Assembly: GCF_001266615.1 (NCBI RefSeq)
Contig: NZ_LGHZ01000012.1
Span: 206,316-270,315, forward strand
Source of the DNA: Kluyvera genomosp. 1
GTDB lineage: Bacteria; Pseudomonadota; Gammaproteobacteria; Enterobacterales; Enterobacteriaceae
Length of the DNA stretch: 64,000 nt
Direction: 5' to 3'
A program made the position numbers and the translations under genes. Positions 1-10,866 of this stretch are shown here, in pieces; within the stretch, counting starts at the first letter, position 1, and every line of letters starts with the position of its first letter. A model generated the notes under the pieces. That model ran no database searches, was not told the origin of the DNA, and saw only the letters and a program-made list of their open reading frames with translations.

Positions 1-1246
<1,246 letters not shown>

Positions 1247-1262
1247 TCAGATCAGTATATAA

Positions 1263-2585
1263 CTATTCGGTGATGCGACGATAGACGGTCGGCGTAATTT
1301 CAGGCGCTTTGTCGTCCAGTTTAATTGCCGCTTTGACGGCTTTCGCCGCGTCCTGCCAGCTGGCTTCGTCTTTCGCGTGGATGACCGCCAGCGGACGTTG
1401 CCCATCAACGCTGTCGCCCAGACGCGCCATGTCGGTGAAGCCGACGCTGTAATCAATGGTGTCAGATGCCTGACGACGACCGCCACCCATCGAAACCACT
1501 GCCATTCCCAGTGCACGGGTGTCCATTGCACTCACAAAACCTTCGGTATCAGCATAGACGGCTTTGCTAAGCATCGCCGTTGGCAGATATTTCGCATAAT
1601 TTTCAACGAAATCGGTCGGGCCTTTCTGTGCCGCGACCATACGGCCGAAGATGTCAGCCGCCTTGCCGTTATCCAGTACTGCCTGTAATTTAGCGCGCGC
1701 TTCAGCGTCATCTTTCGCCAGATTACCGGAGATCAGCATTTCCACACACAGCGCCATCGTGACGTCGAACAGTCGTGGGTTACGGTATTCGCCGGTCAGG
1801 AACTGGACCGCTTCGCGAACTTCAACCGCGTTACCCGCGCTGGATGCCAGAACCTGATTCATATCGGTCAGCAAGGCGGTGGTACGCACACCCGCGCCGT
1901 TAGACACGCCGACGATGGCTTCTGCCAATGCGGCCGACAGTTCGTAGGTTGGCATAAAGGCGCCGCTGCCTACTTTCACGTCCATCACCAGCGCATCCAG
2001 GCCTTCAGCCAGTTTCTTCGCCAGAATAGAGGCGGTAATCAATGGAATGGAGTCTACGGTCGCGGTGATATCACGAGTGGCATAAAAACGTTTATCCGCC
2101 GGTGCCAGCGAGCTGGTTTGCCCAATAATCGCCACACCCACGTCTTTAATAATTTCGCGGAAACGGTTGTCGTCCGGGAAGATGTCGAAGCCGGGGATAG
2201 CTTCCAGTTTGTCGAGCGTTCCGCCGGTATGGCCAAGGCCGCGACCGGAGATCATCGGAATATAGCCGCCGCAGGCAGCCACCATTGGGCCAAGCATCAG
2301 TGAAGTAACGTCACCGACACCGCCGGTGGAATGCTTATCGACAATCGGGCCGTTCAGATTAAGGCTCTTCCAGTCAAGGACGGTGCCCGAATCCCGCATC
2401 GCCATGGTCAGCGAGACACGCTCCGGCATGCTCATATCATGGAAGAAAATGGTCATCGCCAGGGCTGCAATTTGCCCTTCAGAGATGGTGTTATCGCGAA
2501 TACCGTTGATAAAGAAACGAATTTCCTCATCACTCAGTGCCTGACCATCACGTTTTTTACGAATAATTTCTTGAGCGAGAAACAA
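1263..2585 (-). CDS. deoA: thymidine phosphorylase
   Basis: Phosphorolysis of thymidine and deoxyuridine to the base plus deoxyribose-1-phosphate. The 440 residues equal the E. coli length. The phosphate-binding signature KHSTGGVGD lies at residues 84-92, followed by the Gly-rich segment [16 protein letters not shown]. It is cytoplasmic and has no signal peptide. It lies between deoC and deoB and its product feeds DeoB and then DeoC. The 177-bp gap to deoC holds an inverted-repeat element. Confidence 0.97.
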   Translation of the reverse strand: MFLAQEIIRKKRDGQALSDEEIRFFINGIRDNTISEGQIAALAMTIFFHDMSMPERVSLTMAMRDSGTVLDWKSLNLNGPIVDKHSTGGVGDVTSLMLGPMVAACGGYIPMISGRGLGHTGGTLDKLEAIPGFDIFPDDNRFREIIKDVGVAIIGQTSSLAPADKRFYATRDITATVDSIPLITASILAKKLAEGLDALVMDVKVGSGAFMPTYELSAALAEAIVGVSNGAGVRTTALLTDMNQVLASSAGNAVEVREAVQFLTGEYRNPRLFDVTMALCVEMLISGNLAKDDAEARAKLQAVLDNGKAADIFGRMVAAQKGPTDFVENYAKYLPTAMLSKAVYADTEGFVSAMDTRALGMAVVSMGGGRRQASDTIDYSVGFTDMARLGDSVDGQRPLAVIHAKDEASWQDAAKAVKAAIKLDDKAPEITPTVYRRITE

Positions 2586-2629
2586 GGTACCCTCCTATGA
2601 AGTTAATAGCGAGGCTGGGGTGTAAACCC

Positions 2630-2748
2630 TCATCCTGGTCCTCCCCCGACAAGGGAGAGGGAAGCGGATGACATGATTGGTTGTCATCACGTTACCCGGT
2701 TTTCGCCCTCTCCCATCCGGGGAGAGGGTTGGGGTGAGGGTGCACCCG
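2630..2748. repeat. inverted-repeat element between deoC and deoA
   Basis: Two opposed copies of a purine/pyrimidine-rich module flank a short spacer: CCCTCATCCTGGTCCTCCCC at the left, and at the right a copy rich in CCCTCTCCC and GGGTTGGGGTGAGGG. It resembles the dispersed CCCTCACCCCAACCCTCTCCC elements common between enteric genes. Read through in the deo transcript it could fold into a long stem and change relative expression of deoC and deoA. The family name is not certain. Confidence 0.6.
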
Positions 2749-2762
2749 TGAGTCATGAAGAC

Positions 2763-3542
2763 TTAGTAGCTGCTTGCGCTTTTACCGTCGCCGTGGCCCA
2801 GCGCTTTCAGCAGGCTCGCCAGCAGGGAAGATGCGCCAAAGCGATAGTGACGGGAATCAGCCCAGTCAGCGCCAAACAGTTCGTCAGCAATTGACAGGAA
2901 CAGCTGCGCGTCTTCTGCGCTGCGAACGCCGCCCGCCGGTTTGAAGCCGACGGTTTTTTCTACGCCCATATCACGAATGACTTCCATCATGATGCGCGCG
3001 CTTTCTGGGGTTGCGTTGACCGGAACTTTACCGGTAGAGGTTTTAATGAAATCAGCGCCAGCCTTGATAGAAATTTCAGAGGCTTTACGAATCAGCGCTT
3101 CTTCTTTCAGTTCACCGGTTTCGATGATCACTTTCAGCAGTACGTTCGCTGCCGCACAGGCCTCTTTACAGGCTTTAACCAGATCAAAACCGATCTGCTC
3201 GTTGCCTGCAATCAGCGCGCGGTATGGGAATACAACGTCAACTTCGTCAGCACCATAGGCAATCGCTGCGCGGGTTTCTGCCAGCGCGATATCGATATCG
3301 TCGTTACCGTGCGGGAAGTTGGTAACGGTGGCGATACGGATGTTCGGCGTACCCTGCTCGTTCAGCGTTTTACGGGCAATGGGAATGAAACGTGGGTAGA
3401 TGCAGACTGCAGCAGTGTTGCCAACCGGCGTTTTTGCCTGATGACACAGGGCGATCACTTTCGCATCGGTGTCGTCTTCATTCAGGGTCGTTAAGTCCAT
3501 CAACTGCAGCGCACGCAGGCTGCTTGCCTTTAAATCAGTCAT
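2763..3542 (-). CDS. deoC: deoxyribose-phosphate aldolase
   Basis: Class I aldolase splitting 2-deoxyribose-5-phosphate into acetaldehyde and glyceraldehyde-3-phosphate, the last step of deoxynucleoside catabolism. Its 259 residues equal the E. coli length. The Schiff-base lysine is Lys167 in FIKTSTGK, and the catalytic partners Asp102 (EVDVVF) and Lys201 (GFKPAGG) are at the expected positions. It is the first gene of the minus-strand deo operon. The upstream 3591-3672 region carries the deoP2-type CRP and DeoR sites. Confidence 0.98.
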   Translation of the reverse strand: MTDLKASSLRALQLMDLTTLNEDDTDAKVIALCHQAKTPVGNTAAVCIYPRFIPIARKTLNEQGTPNIRIATVTNFPHGNDDIDIALAETRAAIAYGADEVDVVFPYRALIAGNEQIGFDLVKACKEACAAANVLLKVIIETGELKEEALIRKASEISIKAGADFIKTSTGKVPVNATPESARIMMEVIRDMGVEKTVGFKPAGGVRSAEDAQLFLSIADELFGADWADSRHYRFGASSLLASLLKALGHGDGKSASSY

Positions 3543-3590
3543 TTTGCTCTCCGACGGCTCTTTGCCGTGTAAATCGTTACCTTGCGGGTC

Positions 3591-3672
3591 TGTGACTATT
3601 GTAACACTGCCCCACGCTCACACTTCGACTTTCATCACACTTAGTGAAAACTTCGTACAAATTTGCATTACA
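3591..3672 (-). promoter_or_regulatory. deoP2 promoter with DeoR operator O2 and CRP/CytR region
   Basis: Read on the minus strand. A DeoR-like 16-mer at 3591-3606 (plus strand TGTGACTATTGTAACA) matches the E. coli O2 at about 13 of 16 positions and overlaps a TACAAT -10 hexamer at 3598-3603. A CRP-type site TGTGATGAAAGTCGAA covers 3624-3639, centred about 40 bp upstream of the expected start, the class II position known for deoP2. A second CRP-like site lies near 3656-3672. CytR would bind between the two CRP sites by analogy with E. coli; this is not visible as a motif. Confidence 0.75.
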
Positions 3673-3800
3673 ACAACGCGACACACTTCAAACTTTAGCC
3701 GTAAAGGTACGAATTAAAACGCCCATTCAGCCGCTGGGATCAAAGGATCGCCCTATCGCATTTCATACACTTCTCGCATCACTCGTCTGAGGAACCGAAC

Positions 3801-5351
3801 ATGCCAACATCGATTGATTCACCGCTGCTGACACAGTGCCAGCAAATTGTGACAAGCTCCGTGTTAACCCCGGAACAGAAACGTCATTTTCTGGCTCTCG
3901 AAGCCGAAAACGCCCTACCGTACCCCGAAATTTCAGCACAGGCTCAGGCGGCACTCGCCGACGGCGTGATCTGCGATATGTTCGAAGGGCATGCGCCCTA
4001 TAAACCGCGATATGTCTTACCGGACTATGCGCGTTTCCTGGCGAACGGCTCAGCCTGGCTTGAGCTGGAAGGGGCCCAGGATCTGGATGACGCGCTTTCG
4101 CTGCTGACCATCCTGTATCACCATGTCCCTTCCGTCACCGCGATGCCGGTCTATCTCGGTCATCTGGATGAGCTATTGTCGCCTTATGTTATAATTCTAA
4201 CACAAGATGAAATCGATATTCGAATAAAACGTTTCTGGCGCTATCTCGATCGCACGCTTCCTGACGCTTTCACTCACGTCAACATTGGCCCACACGATAC
4301 GCCTATCACCCGCGCCATTTTACGTGCGGATGCCGAGTTAAAGCAGGTTGCGCCAAATCTAACCTTTATCTATGACCCGGAAATTACCCCTGACGATTTA
4401 CTGCTACAGGTGGCACAAAATATTTGCGAGTGCAGCAAACCGCACATTGCCAACGGGCCATTAAATGATAAAATTTTCACAAAAGGCCAGTATGGTATCG
4501 TCAGCTGTTACAACTCGCTGCCGGTCTCTGGCGGCGGCAGCACCCTGGTACGGATGAACTTACAGCAGGTCGCCCTCCGTAGCCGTTCCATCGACGACTT
4601 CTTCAGCCATCAGTTGCCGCACTACTGCCAGTTGCAAACCGACATCATCAACGCGCGCAGCCGCTTCCTCTACGAACAATCTCACTTCTTTGAGAATAGC
4701 TTCCTGGTGAGCGAAGGCTTGATCGACCCGAACAGATTTGTTCCGATGTTCGGCATCTATTCGCTTGCCGAAGCCGTCAACGTGCTATGTGAGCGTGATG
4801 GCATTCAAGCGCGCTATGGCAAAGACGAACAGGCCAATCAACTTGCCTACCGCATCAGCGCCGAGCTTGCCGATTTTGTCTCCCGTACGCCGGTGCAATA
4901 CGGCTGGCAACAGCGCGCGTTGCTACACGCGCAATCAGGGATCAGTTCTGACACCGGTACCACGCCGGGGGCACGTCTGCCATATGGAGATGAGCCAGAC
5001 CCGATTACCCATTTACTCACCGTCGCGCCGCATCATGCGCACTATGCAGCAGGAATCAGCGACATCCTGACATTGGATGAAACGGTAAAACGTAATCCGC
5101 AAGCGGTGATGCAGCTGTGTCTCGGTGCTTTTAAGGTTGGGATGCGTGAATTCAGCGCTAACGTCAGCGGCAACGATTTGGTTCGCGTCACGGGCTATAT
5201 GGTGCGCCTGTCAGATCTCGAGAAGTACCGCGCCGAAGGCTCACGCACCAACACCACGTGGCTTGGAGAAGAAGCCGCCCGCAATACCCGTATCCTGGAA
5301 CGTCAACCTCGCGTCGTAAGCCATGAACAACAGATGCGCTTTAGTCAGTAA
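3801..5351 (+). CDS. yjjI: glycyl radical enzyme-like protein YjjI (DUF3029)
   Basis: 516 residues, the E. coli length. The C-terminus carries the glycyl-radical-type motif RVTGYMVRL, with the candidate radical Gly at about residue 465. A candidate active-site Cys lies in IVSCYNSLP after a glycine-rich segment. The substrate is unknown. The next gene encodes a radical-SAM activase and overlaps it by 29 bp, which supports an enzyme/activase pair. It is divergent from deoC, and its coding sequence contains two DeoR operator-like sites (4187-4202 and 4466-4481), so it may be co-regulated with deo; that is inference. Confidence 0.93.
   Translation: MPTSIDSPLLTQCQQIVTSSVLTPEQKRHFLALEAENALPYPEISAQAQAALADGVICDMFEGHAPYKPRYVLPDYARFLANGSAWLELEGAQDLDDALSLLTILYHHVPSVTAMPVYLGHLDELLSPYVIILTQDEIDIRIKRFWRYLDRTLPDAFTHVNIGPHDTPITRAILRADAELKQVAPNLTFIYDPEITPDDLLLQVAQNICECSKPHIANGPLNDKIFTKGQYGIVSCYNSLPVSGGGSTLVRMNLQQVALRSRSIDDFFSHQLPHYCQLQTDIINARSRFLYEQSHFFENSFLVSEGLIDPNRFVPMFGIYSLAEAVNVLCERDGIQARYGKDEQANQLAYRISAELADFVSRTPVQYGWQQRALLHAQSGISSDTGTTPGARLPYGDEPDPITHLLTVAPHHAHYAAGISDILTLDETVKRNPQAVMQLCLGAFKVGMREFSANVSGNDLVRVTGYMVRLSDLEKYRAEGSRTNTTWLGEEAARNTRILERQPRVVSHEQQMRFSQ
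4187..4202. promoter_or_regulatory. DeoR operator O1 inside yjjI
   Basis: TGTTATAATTCTAACA differs at one position from the E. coli DeoR operator TGTTAGAATTCTAACA. It lies 596 bp from the O2-like site at 3591; the E. coli O1-O2 distance, as I recall it, is 599 bp. It probably overlaps the distal deoP1 promoter, which would then fire across the start of yjjI toward deoC. Confidence 0.85.
4466..4481. promoter_or_regulatory. DeoR upstream operator OE inside yjjI
   Basis: TGATAAAATTTTCACA matches the DeoR operator at about 12 of 16 positions. It lies 279 bp beyond O1; E. coli has an auxiliary operator about 278 bp upstream of O1. The spacing is the main support, because the sequence match alone is weak. 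Confidence 0.6.
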
Positions 5352-6186
5352 AATCATCCCATTTTCCTGCGTCGATGGGCCGGGCAGTCGCCTGGCTCTG
5401 TTTCTGCAGGGCTGCAACCTACGCTGCAAGAACTGCCACAACCCGTGGACCATGGGACGATGCAATGACTGCGGCGAATGCGTACCTCAGTGCCCCCATC
5501 AGGCGCTAAGTCTGCGCGAGGGGAAAGTATGCTGGCAGGCGGATGTCTGTCAGCAGTGCGACACCTGCCTGCATCTGTGTCCGCAGCAGGCGACGCCCAT
5601 GGCTCAGACCATGAACGTTGAGCAGATTATACAACGAATACGCCAGGTAACGCCGTTCATCGAGGGCATTACCGTCAGCGGCGGGGAAGCCACCACTCAG
5701 TTGCCGTTTGTCTGCGCCCTCTTCCAATGCGTAAAGGAAACGCCTGAACTCAAGCACCTGACTTGTCTCGTCGATAGCAACGGCGAATTACCGCTTACCG
5801 GCTGGGAGAAACTGCGTCCAGTGTGTGATGGCGTGATGGTCGATTTAAAGTCGTGGGACAACGCCGTGCATCAGGCGCTCACAGGTAGAGGCAACGCCCG
5901 GATCAAACAAAGTATCCAGTGGCTAGCGCAGCAGGGAATGTTGAGCGAGTTACGGTTACTGGTGATCCCGGAACAGACGGATTATCTGCAAGAATCCGTC
6001 GCGCTGAGCGCATTTATCGCCAGTCTGGGTGACGTGCCCGTGCGCCTGAATGCGTTTCACGCTCACGGAGTCTATGGAGAAGCAAAAACATGGCGCAGCG
6101 CTGGGCCGCAGGATATTGAAGCAGTCAGCCAGGCGCTGCAGGCCGGAGGAATAACGAGGCTTATCCCTCCGGCACTGTACTTATAG
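5323..6186 (+). CDS. yjjW: radical SAM glycyl-radical activating enzyme YjjW
   Basis: 287 residues. The radical-SAM cluster motif CX3CX2C is formed by Cys31, Cys35 and Cys38 ([13 protein letters not shown]). An inserted two-cluster ferredoxin-like domain follows, with Cys47/50/53/57 and Cys76/79/82/86. This architecture is typical of activases that install the glycyl radical. The ATG lies inside the end of yjjI (29 bp overlap), so translation is probably coupled and YjjI is the likely partner. Its stop overlaps by 6 bp the stop of the converging nucleoside transporter gene. Confidence 0.94.
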   Translation: MNNRCALVSKIIPFSCVDGPGSRLALFLQGCNLRCKNCHNPWTMGRCNDCGECVPQCPHQALSLREGKVCWQADVCQQCDTCLHLCPQQATPMAQTMNVEQIIQRIRQVTPFIEGITVSGGEATTQLPFVCALFQCVKETPELKHLTCLVDSNGELPLTGWEKLRPVCDGVMVDLKSWDNAVHQALTGRGNARIKQSIQWLAQQGMLSELRLLVIPEQTDYLQESVALSAFIASLGDVPVRLNAFHAHGVYGEAKTWRSAGPQDIEAVSQALQAGGITRLIPPALYL

Positions 6187-7458
6187 GGCTAAGAACACAC
6201 CGGCGATGGTCGCACTCATCAGATTCGAGAGCGTACCCGCCGCGACCGCTTTCAGGCCCAACTGCGCGATTTCCTGACGACGATTAGGTGCCATGCTGCC
6301 CAACCCACCGATAAGAATCGCAATCGAAGAGAGGTTCGCAAAGCCGCACAGCGCAAAGGAGATGATCGCTTTGGTGTGGTTAGAAATCACCTGCAGCCCG
6401 GCCGCCGCAACGTCGGCATCCGCTTTCAGGTACTCACCAAAGTTCATGTAGGCCACGAATTCGTTGATCACCAGCTTCTGACCGATAAAGGAACCGGCCA
6501 CCGTGGCTTCACTCCACGGAACGCCAATCACCCATGCCAGCGGCGAGAAGACCCAGCCCAAAATCAGCTGTAGAGACAGGTCTGGATAGTTAAACCAGCC
6601 GCCAACGCCAGAGAGAATGCCGTTAAGCAGTGCAATCAACGCGATAAACGCCAGCAGCATAGCCCCAACGTTCAGCGCCAGCTGCATCCCAGATGCTGCA
6701 CCCGATGCAGCGGCATCCAGTACGTTGGCTGGTGCATCCGCATCTTTTTCATTCTTTTCAAGAGTTGGCGAATCATGCGGCGTTTCCGTTTCCGGCACGA
6801 TGATTTTCGCGAACAGCAGGCCACCCGGTGCCGCCATAAACGACGCTGCAATCAGGTATTCCAACGGTACACCCATCTGTGCGTAACCGGCGAGTACAGA
6901 CCCCGCCACCGACGCCAGGCCACCACACATCACCGCAAACAGCTCGGAACGGGTCATGGTTGCAATGTAGGGACGCACCACCAGAGGCGCTTCCGTCTGG
7001 CCAACGAAAATATTCGCCGTGGCCGACAGTGATTCCGTACGGGAGGTTTTAAGCACCGCACGCAGCGCCCCGCCCAGAATACGAATCACAAACTGCATGA
7101 TGCCGAGGTAATACAACACCGCAATCAGTGAGGAGAAGAAGACGATGACTGGCAGAACGCGCAGCGCAAAGACAAAGCCGCCGCCGCCAAACACTTCAAA
7201 CATTTTATCGGAAACCAAGCCACCGAAGAGGAAACCAATCCCTTCGTTGCCATAGGCAATCACGTTAGCGACGCCTTCCGACATTGCCAGCAGCACTTTT
7301 CGCCCGGCGGGCACATAGAGAATTAACGCACCAATGCCGACCTGTAAAAGCCAGGCACCCAGCACGGTTCGGAGATTAATCGCTTTACGATTACTGGAAA
7401 GCAGCAAGGCGATGGCTAGTAGCACCACCATGCCAATAAGTCCCATGAGGATTTGCAT
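6181..7458 (-). CDS. NupC-family concentrative nucleoside transporter
   Basis: Inner-membrane H+-coupled nucleoside uptake protein of the CNT family, 425 residues from the chosen ATG. Multiple hydrophobic segments surround the family core, including [14 protein letters not shown] and [11 protein letters not shown] start at 7458 (MQILMGLIG) because AGGGA lies about 8 bp upstream; the longer ATG at 7485 has no ribosome binding site. E. coli NupX/PsuT-type proteins are the closest relatives I recall. It sits between yjjW and yjjV, where I do not recall a transporter in E. coli K-12. Proximity to deo suggests it supplies nucleosides; the exact substrate is open. Confidence 0.9.
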   Translation of the reverse strand: MQILMGLIGMVVLLAIALLLSSNRKAINLRTVLGAWLLQVGIGALILYVPAGRKVLLAMSEGVANVIAYGNEGIGFLFGGLVSDKMFEVFGGGGFVFALRVLPVIVFFSSLIAVLYYLGIMQFVIRILGGALRAVLKTSRTESLSATANIFVGQTEAPLVVRPYIATMTRSELFAVMCGGLASVAGSVLAGYAQMGVPLEYLIAASFMAAPGGLLFAKIIVPETETPHDSPTLEKNEKDADAPANVLDAAASGAASGMQLALNVGAMLLAFIALIALLNGILSGVGGWFNYPDLSLQLILGWVFSPLAWVIGVPWSEATVAGSFIGQKLVINEFVAYMNFGEYLKADADVAAAGLQVISNHTKAIISFALCGFANLSSIAILIGGLGSMAPNRRQEIAQLGLKAVAAGTLSNLMSATIAGVFLAL

Positions 7459-7604
7459 ACAGAGTCCCTGTGTATTGAAAAACATGATAATTACGGCAGA
7501 ACAACGCGGCGATTATAACGTCACGTAATTATCTTTTTCGGGCAATGTCACAGGTTTAGCGCAACAGAAACGGGTTAAAAAGTAATAATGAGATCTAAGT
7601 CACC

Positions 7605-8384
7605 CTACAAGTTCGAAAATAGTGCAGTGGTATTCTCGTAGAGCGCGTGGGCTATCTCATCCGGCGACTCCTGCCGTAAAGCACACAGGTGCGTAAAGAC
7701 ATCGGCAGCCCGCTCCGGACGGTTCGGCTGCCCCTGATAACCATTCAGCGGCATATCGGGCGCGTCGGTCTCCAGGACCAGCGACTGTAGGGGCAATCTT
7801 GCCATCACGGCACGGGTTTTACTCGCTCGGGGATAAGATATCGTACCGCCAACGCCAATTTTATACCCCAGTTGCACGAAGCGCTCCGCCTGCTGCAGGC
7901 TGCCGGCGAAACCATGCACCACGCCGGTTCGCGGAAGGTTATGCCGTTTTAGATGCAACGCTAGCTTATCGTGGGTCCGACGCGAGTGAAGGATAACCGG
8001 CAGATCGTAGCGTTTCGCCAGCTGCAATTGAGCATCCAGCAGGTACTGTTGGCGCTCAAACTGCGGATTTTCTCGATACAGGTCGAGACCGATTTCGCCC
8101 ACAGCAACTAATTTTAATGGCTTCATGGCTATTTTCGTTTCCAGCGCTGCCAGGCACTCATCGCGATGACGCTCCACCACAATGGGATGCAACCCAAGCG
8201 CAGCGTACAGTGGAGCAAACTGCTCGGCCAGCGCCAGCACGCGTGGGAAGTTATCGGCTTCGGTGGCTGGGATAATGATCTTGCCAATACCGGCAGCGGC
8301 GGCGCGCTCGATACTTGCCGCTTCATCGCCGGTAAACGGAGGGAAATCAAAATGGCAGTGGGTATCAATGAAACGGCCGTTCAC
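7605..8384 (-). CDS. yjjV: TatD-family metal-dependent hydrolase YjjV
   Basis: Putative TatD-type DNase/hydrolase, 259 residues. The N-terminal metal-binding HxH motif (FIDTHCHFD, His9 and His11) and the later VGEIGLDL, LHSRRTHD and ETDAPDMP segments mark the amidohydrolase-like TIM barrel. It is cytoplasmic. Its ATG overlaps the stop of yjjU (8381-8384), so the two are translationally coupled. The physiological substrate is not known from the sequence. Confidence 0.95.
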   Translation of the reverse strand: MNGRFIDTHCHFDFPPFTGDEAASIERAAAAGIGKIIIPATEADNFPRVLALAEQFAPLYAALGLHPIVVERHRDECLAALETKIAMKPLKLVAVGEIGLDLYRENPQFERQQYLLDAQLQLAKRYDLPVILHSRRTHDKLALHLKRHNLPRTGVVHGFAGSLQQAERFVQLGYKIGVGGTISYPRASKTRAVMARLPLQSLVLETDAPDMPLNGYQGQPNRPERAADVFTHLCALRQESPDEIAHALYENTTALFSNL

Positions 8385-9454
8385 GCCAGATCCTTATCAT
8401 TAAAAAGTGTATCGTTTCCGGGTAACACGCCGGCCATTGCCGCCGTGGGTATCTCGTTCGCAGCCGGTATTTCGGTAATGGGCTGCGCAATAGACGTCAC
8501 GCTCGGTGAACGGTGGCGTACAAGCGGCGGTTTCTCCACTAACAGTTTACCGATGGTCGCCAGAAAGTAGCGCCCGCATAAGCGCCCAATCTTATAGTCC
8601 TGACGCAGTGCCGGTATGCCGCTCCCTAGCGCCATGCTGAGTAACGGTTTCGGCGGATAGATTTCAAAAATACGCAGTTTACCCGGCGGGTTTTCAATAA
8701 ATTGCTGGATTTCGGAATAGCTGGCTTCATGGTGCTGTACCAGGTTCACCAGTGGCTGCAAGCTACTCTCACCGAGCCAACGCTCCATGCGTTTAAACCA
8801 TTGTGGCGTGTAATACATTTGCGACGGAACGGTACGGATAACCACCAGCGTCTTTGCTCCCTGCCTCGCAGCCTCGCGAACCGGAATCGCATCGCTCACA
8901 CCGCCATCAAGGTAACTGACGCCATCCAGTGCGACACCGGGTCGGTAAAAACCAGGAATCGCGCTGGAAGCACGAATAATATCGAGCCAATTCTGCTTGG
9001 TGGGCGAAAAATAACTGGGCGTATAGTCATCGCTACGGCAGGCACAGATATAAAAGGATTTACCGAGTTCAAACAGGCGTTCGGCGGTTTCCATCGCCAG
9101 CGGCATTTGCCCCGCAGTAGAGCCAACCAGCCAGTCGAGATCGATAAGGTTACCGCCGCGGACAAAGCGAACCGGGTCGAAAAACTCCCGCCGGGTGGTG
9201 TAGCGCATGATGACTTTACGTCCATACCCCGGTTGATGACACAAGTAGGCAGAAAGATTTTGCGCCCCCGCAGAGGTGCCATAATAGAGGTCGAAAGGGT
9301 TGAACCGTGCCCGCATAAACTCATCAAGCACTCCCGCGGTGAAAATACCACGCTGCCCGCCACCTTCACAGACCAGCGCCATGCGGCCGGGTTTAAAACG
9401 ACTCAGCGATAATGGCGAAATATTGCCAAGCGTGACGGGTATACGCTGCCCCAC
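8381..9454 (-). CDS. yjjU: patatin-like phospholipase YjjU
   Basis: 357 residues. All patatin hallmarks are present: the oxyanion-hole loop GGGQRG at residues 31-36, the nucleophile elbow GTSAG with Ser61, and the dyad Asp184 in YLDGGVSD. There is no signal peptide and no obvious transmembrane helix, so it probably acts as a cytoplasmic or peripheral lipid acyl hydrolase. Downstream yjjV overlaps by 4 bp. The C-terminal tail (about residue 310 onward) is Pro-rich and likely variable. Confidence 0.94.
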   Translation of the reverse strand: MGQRIPVTLGNISPLSLSRFKPGRMALVCEGGGQRGIFTAGVLDEFMRARFNPFDLYYGTSAGAQNLSAYLCHQPGYGRKVIMRYTTRREFFDPVRFVRGGNLIDLDWLVGSTAGQMPLAMETAERLFELGKSFYICACRSDDYTPSYFSPTKQNWLDIIRASSAIPGFYRPGVALDGVSYLDGGVSDAIPVREAARQGAKTLVVIRTVPSQMYYTPQWFKRMERWLGESSLQPLVNLVQHHEASYSEIQQFIENPPGKLRIFEIYPPKPLLSMALGSGIPALRQDYKIGRLCGRYFLATIGKLLVEKPPLVRHRSPSVTSIAQPITEIPAANEIPTAAMAGVLPGNDTLFNDKDLA

Positions 9455-9524
9455 CTCTGCCTACCTGTTTTTTTGATTCTTCAGTATTACAAAGTAGCCT
9501 AATTTCCCGTCGGCTAAAACTAAT

Positions 9525-9549
9525 AAAGCCAGTCCACTGGACTGGCTTT
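9525..9549 (-). terminator. terminator after ytjA
   Basis: Perfect 11-bp stem AAAGCCAGTCC / GGACTGGCTTT with a three-base loop, followed on the minus strand by ATTAGTTTT. It is placed just after the ytjA stop. Confidence 0.75.
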
Positions 9550-9577
9550 GCTGTTGTACTCGTTTTCGCGTGTCGTT

Positions 9578-9739
9578 CTAAGGCCGTTTACGCCCGGCAA
9601 ACAGGCTGACCAGGAAGATAATGATCCCCACAACAAACACGATTTTTGCTGCCCAAGCAGCGGTACCCGCCAATCCACCAAATCCTAATGCGGCGGCAAT
9701 TAACGCGATAACCAGAAATATAATGCCCCAACGAAACAT
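9578..9739 (-). CDS. ytjA: small membrane protein YtjA (DUF1328)
   Basis: 53 residues beginning [20 protein letters not shown]. Two hydrophobic helices are separated by a short Gly/Ala turn and followed by the basic tail AGRKRP, so it is an inner-membrane protein. The start at 9739 is chosen because AAGGAG lies 7 bp upstream and the protein then has the usual family length; the upstream in-frame extension has no such site. It lies beside osmY, as in E. coli. The molecular role is unknown. Confidence 0.93.
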   Translation of the reverse strand: MFRWGIIFLVIALIAAALGFGGLAGTAAWAAKIVFVVGIIIFLVSLFAGRKRP

Positions 9740-9867
9740 AAGCTTCTCCTTTACCATAGTTAATGTCGACCGCTTGCTATGAACGTTCAAACCACTCATA
9801 TGCACTATTTTTAGTGTGGTGCACATTTTGCCTCCTGCCAAATATCAGGAGACAAAATGACCACTTA

Positions 9868-10464
9868 TTACTGCGTTTTCAGATCATTTTTGACGCTTTT
9901 CACGCCGTCAACCGCTTTGGCGATACTTTCAGCGCGATCGCTTTGTGCCTGAGATTTCACCGTCCCTGACAGCTGGACAACGCCATCGGTGGTCTCGACT
10001 TTCACGTTACGCGAAGGAACGATGTCATCCGCCAGCAGTTTCGCTTTTACTTCGCTGGTCGTTGCCGTATCTCCGGCATAGCCTTTAATCGAACTTTCTT
10101 TGCTGTCGCGGACGTGGAGTTTGTCACTCACAGAGGTGACCCCCTCAACCGCTTTTGCCGCCGCAACGGCGGCTTCGGCCTGAGCCTGGCTTTGCACAAA
10201 GCCACTCAACGTCACGACTTTTTTCTCTGTTTTCACCGAGATATCGGTGCTCTTAATACTGTCGTTATCCACCAGGGCTGCTTTGACTTTCGCCGTGATG
10301 GTGCTGTCATCCATAAAGCTTCCCACTTTATTCCCTGCACTTTCGGCACTCGCCTGCGCCTTATCCATCGTCGTTGTTTCCGCATAAACGGAACCGGTGG
10401 CTACAGCAGAGGTCAGCATCACGGCAAGCAGAGTTTTGGACATCGTCATTTTTTTCATCATCAA
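9868..10464 (-). CDS. osmY: osmotically inducible periplasmic protein OsmY
   Basis: 198 residues. A Sec signal peptide ([20 protein letters not shown]) is followed by two BON domains, roughly residues 50-118 and 130-196, recognisable from the repeated [14 protein letters not shown] and [14 protein letters not shown] segments. It is periplasmic and linked in E. coli to envelope and outer-membrane-protein homeostasis. The E. coli version has 201 residues; here the linker after the signal peptide is slightly shorter. AGGA lies 8 bp before the first of two tandem ATGs. A conserved stationary-phase promoter lies about 250 bp upstream. Confidence 0.97.
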   Translation of the reverse strand: MMMKKMTMSKTLLAVMLTSAVATGSVYAETTTMDKAQASAESAGNKVGSFMDDSTITAKVKAALVDNDSIKSTDISVKTEKKVVTLSGFVQSQAQAEAAVAAAKAVEGVTSVSDKLHVRDSKESSIKGYAGDTATTSEVKAKLLADDIVPSRNVKVETTDGVVQLSGTVKSQAQSDRAESIAKAVDGVKSVKNDLKTQ

Positions 10465-10704
10465 TGTATTCCTATCTGTTTTGCTCGTAATTTGAGCATG
10501 AGCAACACGCTGGTTGCATTGCTGAATAGGGTAAGAATCCCCTATGGCCGCGTATTTCTAACGGTTGCCCGAATCCATCGAACTCATCATTCACCGCTAA
10601 ATCGCGTCCAAATCCAGTTATTAATATTGCGATAGAAATAAATGTTAGCTTTAAGCGCTTATCCAAAATTGAAAATCAGAATTTAAAGCCAACACAGATG
10701 TCAT

Positions 10705-10740
10705 CGCTTTGTTAAATATAGATCACAATTTTGAAACCGC
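10705..10740 (-). promoter_or_regulatory. osmY sigma-S-type promoter in the 402-bp osmY/prfC gap
   Basis: On the minus strand, TTGTGATCTATATTTAACAA matches the E. coli osmY promoter as I recall it, with the -10 CTATATTT at 10714-10721 and an overlapping TGTGA CRP half-site. It implies a 5' untranslated region of about 240 nt before the ATG at 10464. I see no gene in the rest of 10465-10866 apart from the prfC terminator. Confidence 0.7.
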
Positions 10741-10830
10741 TCGCTTCGTTGTGCAAAAAACAAACAGTTAGCGAAAAAAGGGAGGGAATTAGGAACTTTC
10801 CGTAAGAGGCTAATAAGGAAGGAAAAGTGT

Positions 10831-10856
10831 CAGGATGCAGCGGCTGCCGCATCCTG
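10831..10856 (-). terminator. terminator after prfC
   Basis: CAGGATGC / GCATCCTG stem with an internal GC-rich extension, followed on the minus strand by ACACTTTTCC. It lies 10 bp after the prfC stop. Confidence 0.7.
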
Positions 10857-10866
10857 AAGAGGTTTT

